Made by a program: the position numbers and the translations under genes. A stretch of DNA of 5,807 bases from an uncultured Opitutaceae bacterium (lineage in GTDB: Bacteria > Verrucomicrobiota > Verrucomicrobiia > Opitutales > Opitutaceae), in NCBI GenBank assembly GCA_937128785.1, contig CAKZMS010000286.1, positions 1 to 5,807 on the forward strand. Reading direction: 5' to 3'. Under the pieces are notes generated by a model. That model saw only the letters and a program-made list of their open reading frames with translations, searched no databases and was not told the DNA's origin. Below, in pieces: positions 1-5,807 of this stretch (the stretch's first letter is position 1; every line of letters begins with the position of its first letter).

Positions 1-238
1 CATAAGTAACTAATTTGTAACAATTAGGGGAGTGGATTAGATTCGCGGCATGGGCGTCGATGTCCTGCTCGAGGCAGCCCCCGGAGATTGCTCCGAGAGA
101 GTGTCGATCCGGGATTAAAAGCCGCCGGGCGCCGGCTCGACGATACGACGAACCCTCGACCTTGACCAAGGTCGCCAAGGCGCAGGGATAAGTCGTTTCC
201 GAGACCAGTTGCTCGGCGATTTGAAATACCTCGTTCAC
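1..238 (-). CDS. XdhC/CoxI-family molybdenum hydroxylase maturation protein, N-terminal part, truncated by the window edge
   Basis: Reading leftward from GTG at 238-236 gives 79 open codons to the window edge with no stop. The translation contains CALATLVKVEGSSYRRAGAR (residues 19-38) and then GAISGGCLEQDI (49-60). These match the hallmark N-terminal blocks of the XdhC/CoxI family: ALATVV-x-EGSSYRRPGAR and SGGCLE with its conserved Cys, here C55. The visible end, KLVTY, also fits the family. XdhC proteins bind molybdenum cofactor, promote its sulfuration and deliver it to xanthine dehydrogenase-type hydroxylases in the cytoplasm; CoxI-type relatives serve CO dehydrogenase-like enzymes. The GTG start places NEVFQIAEQL at the usual family N-terminus. 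No in-frame ATG lies between it and the TGA stop at 292-290. The GTG has no Shine-Dalgarno of its own but overlaps the stop of a short upstream ORF. The gene is divergent from the receptor, and its C-terminal Rossmann-like domain is outside the window. The family call is firm; the hydroxylase it serves cannot be told. Confidence 0.87.
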   Translation of the reverse strand, partial: MNEVFQIAEQLVSETTYPCALATLVKVEGSSYRRAGARRLLIPDRHSLGAISGGCLEQDIDAHAANLIHSPNCYKLVTY

Positions 239-267
239 GTAATCTGGCTTGGATTTAAAATTGGCAT
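235..267 (-). CDS. Possible 10-residue leader ORF coupled to the XdhC-family gene
   Basis: On the minus strand ATG (267-265) opens a ten-codon frame encoding MPILNPSQIT, ending in TGA at 237-235. The stop overlaps the GTG start of the XdhC-family gene as GTGA, an arrangement typical of translational coupling. An AAGGAG Shine-Dalgarno motif lies 8 nt before this ATG, while the downstream GTG has none. This suggests ribosomes load at the leader and reinitiate. The peptide has no run of one amino acid such as classical attenuators use. The alternative is a frameshift: the ATG may be the original start of the XdhC-family gene with a one-base indel separating the frames. Family N-termini favour the GTG start, but the two options cannot be settled here. 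Confidence 0.4.
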   Translation of the reverse strand: MPILNPSQIT

Positions 268-275
268 GACTCCAG

Positions 276-281
276 CTCCTT
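276..281 (-). promoter_or_regulatory. Shine-Dalgarno site AAGGAG for the minus-strand leader ORF
   Basis: The minus strand reads AAGGAG, then an 8-nt spacer, then ATG at 267-265. It is the only good Shine-Dalgarno match next to any start in the window. It is the main reason to take the leader ORF seriously and it decides where ribosomes probably load for the leftward transcript. Confidence 0.5.
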
Positions 282-318
282 AGAGCAAGTCACCTAACTT
301 CCATGGGCGATTTGCACG

Positions 319-358
319 GTTAAAGTTAAGTAAACTACGTTGTTTAGTCATTAAACTT
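319..358. repeat. Phased TAAAC/GTTTA element cluster, candidate operator
   Basis: TAAAC (331-335), GTTTA (342-346) and TAAAC (352-356) follow each other at offsets of 11 and 10 bp, about one helical turn, in alternating orientation. Each neighbouring pair forms a small inverted repeat. Just upstream is a tandem near-repeat GTTAAA-GTTAAG (319-330). Short alternating half-sites at helical spacing between divergent genes are a common form of regulator binding site. No known regulator motif is recognised. Chance similarity in AT-rich DNA remains possible. Confidence 0.35.
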
Positions 359-430
359 ATTACTTGTGCAATTGGCCTTCGGACGTATGCGTGACGGCAA
401 GATAACGTGGTTTCGGCCACAAGTCTTGGA

Positions 431-456
431 TCAAACTACAACACAACTAAACTAAA
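431..456 (+). promoter_or_regulatory. A/C-rich receptor leader without Shine-Dalgarno
   Basis: The 26 nt before the receptor ATG consist almost only of A and C with a few T and contain no G at all. There is therefore no purine-rich Shine-Dalgarno motif and little chance of secondary structure. The nearest GGA (428-430) is too far away to act. Initiation on such unstructured leaders is well known in Bacteroidota and would fit a highly expressed membrane protein here. The plain A/C composition is seen directly; its role is inferred. Confidence 0.45.
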
Positions 457-3282
457 ATGAACATCCGTCCCTTCAAGGGATTCGTGTTGCCGACGGCGCT
501 CGCTATGAGCGTGTTTGGCGGCTCTTTGGCGTATGCCCAAAGTGTCAGCGAATCCTCTTCATCATCTGAATCCGAAGATGAGGTCGTCCTCGAAAAGTTC
601 GAGGTCACTGGTTCGCGCATCGCGCGTCTAGACGTTGAGACCCCTAATCCGGTCGTCACCATGTCAGCTGGTAATATCGAAGCCATGGGCTTCCCTACGC
701 TCGCTGACGCCGTGCGTGCTTTGCCGTTCAACAGCGGCCAAGCCCTCACCCCCACCGATGCCGGCACCAGCTTCACTCCTGGTGTCAGCAGCTTCAATCT
801 TCGCGGATTGGGCAACAACAGCACACTCGTTCTGGTGAACGGTCGTCGTGCGGTTCCGTATGCGGCCCCCGGCTTCGACGGTAACCAAACGGTTTTCGAC
901 CTTAACTCCATTCCTGAGTCCGCCCTCGCTTCCGTCGACATCCTCAAGGATGGTGGCTCCGCTCTCTACGGCTCTGACGCTGTGGCCGGTGTGGTCAACT
1001 TCCGCATGAAGAAGAACTACGTCGGTGCAGAGGCCTCCTTTGAGATCGGCGATTACTTCGACACCGGAGGAATGCTCAAGCGCGCCAGCATTTCCGTTGG
1101 CACCGTCGGTGCCAAGACCAGCATGTTCACCAGCCTCTCTTGGATGGAACAGGACTCGGTCTTCTCCCGTGACCTGCCTTGGTCCCGCAATGCTGACAAA
1201 ACCGAACTCGCTGATGGCTACGGCCGTTACGAGGTCAACGAAGGCGGCCTCGAGGCTGCCGGTTTTGACACCGTCGACGAATACGTTGCTGGCATTGGCT
1301 TCACCAACCCGACCGACGATGGATGGTGGGACAATCGTTCCAGCCGCGGTTTCCCCGGCTACCTCCGTCCGCCCAGTGGTGGCACGTTCACCTTCGCGGA
1401 GCCGACCGACAACCCGACGCTCGGGAATTCGACCTCCGCTCGTAATTTCTACAATTACAATGAGACCAATGGTCTCCTCCCCGAGGTTGAGCGCATCAAT
1501 CTCTTCACCACCCTCGACCACGAGATCACCGAGCATGTCAGCCTCTTCGCTGAGCTGTCCTACTCGCGCTCGGACGCCGTGACTTACGCGGCGGCCAATC
1601 CGGTTGATATCGAGAGCTCCCGTGGCCTCGACGAAGAGGATCCCCTCACTTACCCGGCCTACAACCCGTTCAACATCACGGGCGAAGACACGACCACCGG
1701 TCGTCGTCGTTTGGTCGAGCTGCCTAACCGTATCAGCGACGTGACTTCCGATACGCCTCGTTTCGTCGTGGGTCTCCGCGGTGACCTCGAGCAGGTTGGC
1801 GGTTTCTTCGAGGAATGGAACTGGGAGTCCGCTCTCATGTATTCCAAGAACACGGTGGAGAACATCAGCCAAACCGCTGCTGACTCCCGTTTGCAGCAGG
1901 CCTTCAATGGTTTGACCCGCCTCGGTGACGGTTCCTTCGAATGGAACCCCGACACCCCGTTGGACCAACGTGAGTATTTCAACTGGTTCGGCATCAATGA
2001 GCAGGCTTTCGCTGACTACCTTCTCATCAAAAACCCGAATGTCTCCACCCTCGAATACCGGATGATCGATTTCCGGATCGACGGTCCGGTGGCTGACCTC
2101 CCTGGAGGTCAAGTCGGTGTTGCTTTTGGTGCGGAACACCGCGCGGAAGAAATGGACGACGTCCAAACTGACCTCAATGCCACCGCCAACATTCTCGGTG
2201 GTGCTGAAGGCACCGGGTTCTCCGGCTCACGCGACCTGACCTCCTTCTACGGTGAGGTCAACCTGCCGTTCCACGAGATGGTTGAGCTCCAGGTCGCTGG
2301 TCGCTACGAGACCTACTCCGATGACGGTTTCGATGAGAAGATTCGTCCCAAGGTTGCCGGTAAGTTCCGTCCTTTCGACTGGATGATCTTCCGCGCTTCC
2401 TACGCTGAATCCTTCAAGGCTCCCGATCTGTCCTACCTCTACTCGGCTGGTCTCACGACCTTCTCGAGCAACCAGGTGGTCGATCCCGTGACCAACACCG
2501 TCATTGACCAAATTCAGGTCAAGGGTGGTGGCGATCCCAACCTCAAGCCTGAGATCACCGACACCTACTACGCCGGTGTTTCGTTTGAGCCAGGAGGAAT
2601 GTTCGAAGGCCTCAGCTTGTCCTTTGACTACTTCCTCTTCGACCAATCCAACATGTTGGCGCAGCTCTCGGACATCTTCTCCTACGCAGAATTCCTGCAG
2701 GAAGAGTTCAACGGCAACCCGACGTTCGCTGGCAAGGTGACCCGCAATCCGGTCACCAACGAGGTGCTCTTCATCTCGGACAACTACGCCAACATCTCGG
2801 AAGCCGAATACACCGGCTACGACATCGATATCCGCTACAACTGGGACACCAACACCATGGGTCGCTTCACCGCTGGTCTGGCCGCAACCTACCTCGACAG
2901 CTACACCGTTGACGGCTCCGAGCAGGTCGGTGGTTACCTCGTGGCTGAGTGGAACGGCAACGCCAGCTTCGGTTGGTCCTACAAGGACTGGAATGTGAAT
3001 GCTTTCGCGGTTTACCGCGGCGAGCGGACGCGCGCCCTGTCCTTCGGCAACATCTACACTGCCGATGACCAGCTGTTCCTCGTTTATGACGTCGAAGCTC
3101 AGATCAACCTGAATCTCTCCGCCACCTACAGTGGCTGGGAGAAGACCAAGGTTACCGTGGGTGTGAACAATGTGCTCAACGAGGATCCCCCCCTCGATGG
3201 CTTCGATCCCCTCGGCACCACGCCGGGTGTGAACGACGCGTTGCCCGCCTACTGGTATCTGCGCGTTACCCGCGAGTTCTAA
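457..3282 (+). CDS. TonB-dependent outer-membrane receptor
   Basis: This complete 941-residue protein is a ligand-gated outer-membrane transporter powered by the TonB-ExbB-ExbD complex. The N-terminus has basic residues R4 and K7, a hydrophobic core and a cleavage site AYA|Q after residue 27. A Ser/Glu-rich linker (29-42) leads to a TonB-box-like segment VVLEKFEVTGSRI (43-55). The plug domain spans about 59-190, with LRGLGNNSTLVLVNGRR (115-131) and the plug-end block ILKDGGSALYGSDAVAGVVNF (162-182). The rest is the beta-barrel, with FKAPDL (653-658) and NLKPE (695-699), both typical of this class, and an aromatic end LRVTREF as expected for Bam-assembled barrels. The length is normal for the family. 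ATG 457 is chosen because it directly begins a sound signal peptide. The motifs resemble receptors annotated for iron complexes, but the substrate (siderophore, vitamin, oligosaccharide or peptide) cannot be read from them. Codon use is much more biased than in the two downstream genes, suggesting high expression. A terminator follows 33 bp after the stop. Confidence 0.96.
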   Translation: MNIRPFKGFVLPTALAMSVFGGSLAYAQSVSESSSSSESEDEVVLEKFEVTGSRIARLDVETPNPVVTMSAGNIEAMGFPTLADAVRALPFNSGQALTPTDAGTSFTPGVSSFNLRGLGNNSTLVLVNGRRAVPYAAPGFDGNQTVFDLNSIPESALASVDILKDGGSALYGSDAVAGVVNFRMKKNYVGAEASFEIGDYFDTGGMLKRASISVGTVGAKTSMFTSLSWMEQDSVFSRDLPWSRNADKTELADGYGRYEVNEGGLEAAGFDTVDEYVAGIGFTNPTDDGWWDNRSSRGFPGYLRPPSGGTFTFAEPTDNPTLGNSTSARNFYNYNETNGLLPEVERINLFTTLDHEITEHVSLFAELSYSRSDAVTYAAANPVDIESSRGLDEEDPLTYPAYNPFNITGEDTTTGRRRLVELPNRISDVTSDTPRFVVGLRGDLEQVGGFFEEWNWESALMYSKNTVENISQTAADSRLQQAFNGLTRLGDGSFEWNPDTPLDQREYFNWFGINEQAFADYLLIKNPNVSTLEYRMIDFRIDGPVADLPGGQVGVAFGAEHRAEEMDDVQTDLNATANILGGAEGTGFSGSRDLTSFYGEVNLPFHEMVELQVAGRYETYSDDGFDEKIRPKVAGKFRPFDWMIFRASYAESFKAPDLSYLYSAGLTTFSSNQVVDPVTNTVIDQIQVKGGGDPNLKPEITDTYYAGVSFEPGGMFEGLSLSFDYFLFDQSNMLAQLSDIFSYAEFLQEEFNGNPTFAGKVTRNPVTNEVLFISDNYANISEAEYTGYDIDIRYNWDTNTMGRFTAGLAATYLDSYTVDGSEQVGGYLVAEWNGNASFGWSYKDWNVNAFAVYRGERTRALSFGNIYTADDQLFLVYDVEAQINLNLSATYSGWEKTKVTVGVNNVLNEDPPLDGFDPLGTTPGVNDALPAYWYLRVTREF

Positions 3283-3315
3283 GCTGACATACCTTAGCTT
3301 AAACGAATAGTTTTC

Positions 3316-3353
3316 AGGCCGTGCCCTTTGATGAGGGCACGGCCTTTTTCTTT
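3316..3353 (+). terminator. Rho-independent terminator after the TonB receptor
   Basis: GGCCGTGCCC (3317-3326) pairs perfectly with GGGCACGGCC (3335-3344) across an 8-nt loop TTTGATGA, and A3316-T3345 adds one more pair. A T-rich tail TTTTTCTTT (3345-3353) follows directly. This is a textbook intrinsic terminator for the receptor transcript. Its tail ends only 6 nt before the ATG of the next gene, so that gene needs either readthrough or a promoter placed upstream of or within the hairpin. Confidence 0.9.
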
Positions 3354-3359
3354 ACTGCG

Positions 3360-4043
3360 ATGACAACTCTACTTTCACCCCGAGCGTCCGGATTGGCGCT
3401 ATGTCTCCTACTCTTGAGCGGCCCCTGTGTCTGGTCTCAAGAATCAGCATCTTCCCCTTTTGTCGGAGGCCTCTCCGAGGCCGAACGCGCGGCAATTGGA
3501 TTGGAAGCACTCACACCCGCTCAACAGGCGGCATTAGAGGCGGCGGTGGAGCGATATGTGGCGGGTCGCAGCGAAGAATTGGTGGCGGAAGTGACCACGG
3601 AAGTGCGCACCGAGATGGCTGCAGCGATCAACCAAGAAGAACAACGGCGGGTTGAAGCCGAAAAAGCGTTGGCCACGACTCAGGCCGAACTGGCGGAGAA
3701 GGAACGCGAAGTTGAGGCCGCCCGGGAAGAAGTTGCCGCCGTCAAAGAGGAAGATGACACGTCCCTGTTGGAGCGCGCCAAAGTGCTGCTCACTCCGGGC
3801 ACGAAGGTGGAGTATGTCACGGTCGAATCCCGCTTGGCTCGAGAGTTCAAAGGCTGGGACATCGGGACGATTTTCCGCTTGGAGAATGGTCAGGCCTGGA
3901 AGGTCACCTCGGGCAAGTATTGGTCTCCGCGGGAGGGTCCTGGTAAGGCCGTCACCATAACTCCCGGCTCCATGGGGAGTTTTCACATGAAGCTGGAGGG
4001 CGTAAAACCGACGCCGAAGGTGGAATTGGTGAGTCGCAATTGA
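3360..4043 (+). CDS. Exported coiled-coil protein of unknown function with C-terminal FKGW/LENGQ module
   Basis: The product is 227 residues. A signal peptide covers residues 1-26, with R8, a hydrophobic stretch GLALCLLLL and likely cleavage VWS|Q; C23 follows a Pro and does not form a lipobox. Next comes a short motif AIGLEALTPAQQAALEAAV (45-63), resembling the GL-x-x-LT-x-x-x-x-AAL segment of other secreted bacterial proteins. An Ala/Glu-rich helix predicted to form a coiled coil runs from about 64 to 132. The C-terminal part (157-227) has SRLAREFKGW (157-166), LENGQAW (174-180), a Tyr in GKYW and a VTITPGSMGSF turn (198-208). This pattern recurs, from memory, at the C-termini of small secreted proteins in Proteobacteria and Opitutaceae whose function is unknown; it looks like a small beta-sheet domain. 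ATG 3360 is chosen over GTG 3321, which lies inside the terminator stem and would put charged residues before the signal peptide. No Shine-Dalgarno is visible. It lies 44 nt before the peptidase gene on the same strand, so the two may be co-transcribed. It probably acts in the periplasm or envelope; nothing supports an enzymatic role. Confidence 0.85.
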   Translation: MTTLLSPRASGLALCLLLLSGPCVWSQESASSPFVGGLSEAERAAIGLEALTPAQQAALEAAVERYVAGRSEELVAEVTTEVRTEMAAAINQEEQRRVEAEKALATTQAELAEKEREVEAAREEVAAVKEEDDTSLLERAKVLLTPGTKVEYVTVESRLAREFKGWDIGTIFRLENGQAWKVTSGKYWSPREGPGKAVTITPGSMGSFHMKLEGVKPTPKVELVSRN

Positions 4044-4053
4044 TTTACCAAAG

Positions 4054-4076
4054 AGACGGGCTAGACTACCCCGTTT
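4054..4076 (+). other. Short hairpin in the gap before the peptidase gene
   Basis: AGACGGG (4054-4060) can pair with CCCGTTT (4070-4076), using one G-T wobble and a 9-nt loop. The stem is short and is followed by AACTTCAACTT rather than a T-run, so it is a poor intrinsic terminator. It could be a weak transcript-end or processing site, or a structure before the peptidase start 12 nt downstream. It may also be chance. Confidence 0.25.
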
Positions 4077-4087
4077 AACTTCAACTT

Positions 4088-5807
4088 ATGCAACACCTCA
4101 CGTCTCTCTGTTGGTGCCGCGGCCTCCTGGCTTATATCGCGGCGTTCTGCCTTTTCTCTGCTGCCGTTTCGGCCAACCCGTTGCCCGCGGACCTCCTGGC
4201 GAAGAAGCCGGAGTTCACCAGTGTGCAGATTTCTCCGGAAGGAAACGCGGTCGCTTACATGCGCATCAATGACGACGACCTCATGAGTCTGGAGGTGATG
4301 GATCTCGCCACGGGGAAAAAGCAAGGGGTGGCAGGCACGGAAAATTACGATGTGGGCGGGTTCCTGTGGATTGATGAGGAGCACCTCGCGCTGATTTTGA
4401 TGGAAGACAAACTCTATGGGGTAGGGGTTTACGTCTATGATCGCGAAACGGCTCGATTGGGAGCGATTGCCGAGCGTGGTCGGGGGGCCAGCAGTTTGGT
4501 CGGAGTGCCCGAGAACCGCAAAAATCGGCTCATTGCCGCCACGACGGGAGAGAACGGCGTCATGGTGGAACTAGCCACCAATGTGGATACGAAGAATTCG
4601 CGCTTTGCGTCGAATACCGACCCGGTGCGTCGCTCCTATTCCCCTCCCACCGGTCGCGTGCAGGGCTACAGCACGGATGTCACCGGCGAGCCGATTTTGG
4701 CCACGGTTTTTGATGACGGCATAAACCGGGTTCATATCCTGAACTCGGAGGACGAGACTTGGCGCGAGTTACCGCTGGACATGGAAGAGACGCCGATTCT
4801 CGCTGTCGCAGCCGATCAAAACTTGGCTTGGATTGTCCGGCGCACCGAGCGCGGGGGCACCTCACTGCATCACTACGATATGACGACGGAGACGTTTGGG
4901 CCGGCATTGTATTCGGATCCGGACTACGACATCGGCACCGGCAGTCTGATTCTCAACCAAGATGGCACCGAGCTTCAGGGTATCACCTATCACCAGGTCC
5001 GTCGGCACACCGCATGGTTTGATGAAGCCCTCGAGTCCGCCCACTCCCGACTGACCGGCGCCCTGCAGGGGTATGACGTCACCATGAGCAGTCGTTCACG
5101 GGACGGCCAACGCGTCATTTTTGTCGCGCAGAGCTCGACCGAGCCCGGGCAGTATTTTCTGGCGGATCTGCAGACCGATCAGATTCAGCACTTGGCCGCC
5201 TCCTCGCCGTGGCTCGAAGGCAAACCGCTTTCTCCCATGGCTTCCTTCAATTTCAAAGCTCGGGACGGGTTGGAACTGCAGGCATATTTGACCCTGCCCA
5301 CGGTCGAAGGCGCCCAGAAGCCGTATCCCCTCATGGTGTTGGGGCACGGTGGCCCGTGGGCTCGGGACACGTGGAGCTTCAATGCCGAAGTGCAGTTTCT
5401 GGCATCCCGGGGTATCGCGGTTTTGCAGCCCAATTACCGCGGTTCAACCGGCTTCAATTACGATATCACGATCAAGGACCGGTTCGATTTCCGGAAGATG
5501 CATGATGATGTCACCGATGCGGTGCAGACCCTGATCCGTGGCGGCATCGCCGACCCAGATCGCATTGGCACCATGGGGGCGAGCTTCGGAGGCTACCTTG
5601 CCATCGCTGGAGCGGCCTGGGAGCCGGACTTGTATCGCGTGGCCATCACCAACGTCGGGGTGTTCGATTGGGATATGTTGATCTCTGATTCCCGTCGTGA
5701 GTCGTATATCTTTTACGACTGGCTGATGAAGAACGTGGGCAACGATCCCGAGGCGGTGGAACGTTTCTCACCCTTGAAGCAGGTGGATGACATCGAGATC
5801 CCCATCT
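4088..5807 (+). CDS. Secreted S9-family serine peptidase (prolyl oligopeptidase-like), truncated at the window edge
   Basis: From ATG 4088 the frame stays open for 573 codons to the window end. An in-frame TAA at 4076-4078 makes this ATG the only plausible start; no Shine-Dalgarno precedes it. Residues 1-29 form a signal peptide with cleavage at VSA|N, so the enzyme is exported, probably to the periplasm. Residues of about 30-385 are beta-rich with blade-like repeats (for example TSVQISPEGNAVAY), as in the N-terminal propeller of S9 peptidases that screens substrates. From about K390 (KARDGLELQAYLTLP) the alpha/beta-hydrolase domain begins. It has LGHGGPWARDTW (418-429), whose HGGP block lies near the oxyanion hole; NYRGSTGF; IADPDRIG; and the nucleophile elbow GASFGGY with Ser499. 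The catalytic Asp and His lie beyond the edge. The family cleaves short peptides, often releasing dipeptides or acylated residues, or after Pro; the specificity here is unknown. No frameshift or missing residue is seen in the visible part. The expected full length is about 640-680 residues. Confidence 0.94.
   Translation, partial: MQHLTSLCWCRGLLAYIAAFCLFSAAVSANPLPADLLAKKPEFTSVQISPEGNAVAYMRINDDDLMSLEVMDLATGKKQGVAGTENYDVGGFLWIDEEHLALILMEDKLYGVGVYVYDRETARLGAIAERGRGASSLVGVPENRKNRLIAATTGENGVMVELATNVDTKNSRFASNTDPVRRSYSPPTGRVQGYSTDVTGEPILATVFDDGINRVHILNSEDETWRELPLDMEETPILAVAADQNLAWIVRRTERGGTSLHHYDMTTETFGPALYSDPDYDIGTGSLILNQDGTELQGITYHQVRRHTAWFDEALESAHSRLTGALQGYDVTMSSRSRDGQRVIFVAQSSTEPGQYFLADLQTDQIQHLAASSPWLEGKPLSPMASFNFKARDGLELQAYLTLPTVEGAQKPYPLMVLGHGGPWARDTWSFNAEVQFLASRGIAVLQPNYRGSTGFNYDITIKDRFDFRKMHDDVTDAVQTLIRGGIADPDRIGTMGASFGGYLAIAGAAWEPDLYRVAITNVGVFDWDMLISDSRRESYIFYDWLMKNVGNDPEAVERFSPLKQVDDIEIPI

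Larger units (their letters stand above)
268..456. promoter_or_regulatory. Divergent intergenic region between the XdhC-family gene and the TonB receptor
   Basis: This stretch separates two outward-facing genes and must hold promoters for both, or at least for the receptor. I find no ORF of credible length on either strand. No sigma-70 promoter stands out: a TATTAC element at 358-363 (4 of 6 matches to TATAAT) has no convincing -35 partner at 16-18 bp. The part from about 318 to 362 is clearly AT-richer than its surroundings and holds the TAAAC/GTTTA cluster. A short GTGG/CCAC hairpin (407-420) lies in the presumed receptor leader. Exact start sites cannot be placed from sequence alone. Confidence 0.55.

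Noticed and set aside
304..324. Tiny plus-strand ORF ATG-GGC-GAT-TTG-CAC-GGT-TAA
   Set aside because: Six codons, no Shine-Dalgarno and no coupling to another gene.
664..2166. 500-codon minus-strand ORF antisense to the receptor
   Set aside because: It is codon-registered with the receptor and stays open only because the sense gene avoids TTA, CTA and TCA. Its translation shows no recognisable domain, and the receptor is unmistakable.
3280..3301. TAAGCT/AGCTTA inverted repeat at the receptor stop codon
   Set aside because: The stem is six pairs with a 10-nt loop and no T-run, and a far stronger terminator follows 15 bp later. Most likely chance.
3284..3312. CTGACA as a -35 element for a promoter of the exported-protein gene
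   Set aside because: No acceptable -10 hexamer lies 16-18 bp downstream (only AATAGT-like sequence), so a promoter cannot be called.
3321..3359. GTG start adding 13 residues to the exported coiled-coil protein
   Set aside because: It lies inside the terminator stem and would place acidic and aromatic residues before the signal peptide. ATG 3360 gives a normal signal sequence.
4061..5534. Several 60-107-codon ORFs in other frames across the peptidase gene, on both strands
   Set aside because: They lie over a continuous S9 peptidase frame with clear family motifs and have no recognisable products or ribosome binding sites.

Overview
The window most likely comes from a moderately GC-rich Gram-negative bacterium that makes TonB-dependent outer-membrane receptors. 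The receptor start (signal peptide, then a VVLEKFEVTGSRI-type TonB box), the receptor leader without a Shine-Dalgarno site, and the mix of genes resemble Opitutaceae-like Verrucomicrobiota. That placement rests on family resemblance and was not computed.

Layout: (1) Positions 1-238, minus strand: the N-terminal 79 codons of an XdhC/CoxI-family gene, cut by the window edge. Its GTG start overlaps the stop of a 10-residue leader ORF (235-267) that has its own strong Shine-Dalgarno site. (2) Positions 268-456: a divergent intergenic region with an AT-rich cluster of TAAAC/GTTTA elements spaced 10-11 bp apart, followed by an A/C-rich receptor leader. (3) Positions 457-3282, plus strand: a complete 941-residue TonB-dependent receptor with strongly biased codon use. 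(4) Positions 3316-3353: a strong intrinsic terminator. (5) Positions 3360-4043: a 227-residue exported protein of unknown function, with a signal peptide, an alanine/glutamate-rich coiled coil and a conserved C-terminal FKGW...LENGQAW module. (6) Positions 4088-5807: a secreted S9-family (prolyl oligopeptidase-like) serine peptidase, cut by the right edge after the nucleophile elbow and before the catalytic Asp and His.

Working together: all three plus-strand products carry export signals, so the locus serves the cell envelope. One reading is that the receptor imports a ligand, possibly a peptide, that the periplasmic S9 peptidase then cleaves. The terminator after the receptor argues against one simple operon, so the functional link is inference. 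The XdhC-family gene probably belongs to a separate leftward molybdenum-hydroxylase maturation unit. No tRNA, rRNA, CRISPR array, insertion sequence or phage element is visible. I see no clear new system; the most unusual features are the leader ORF coupled to the XdhC-family gene, the phased intergenic repeat, and the terminator placed 6 nt before a start codon.
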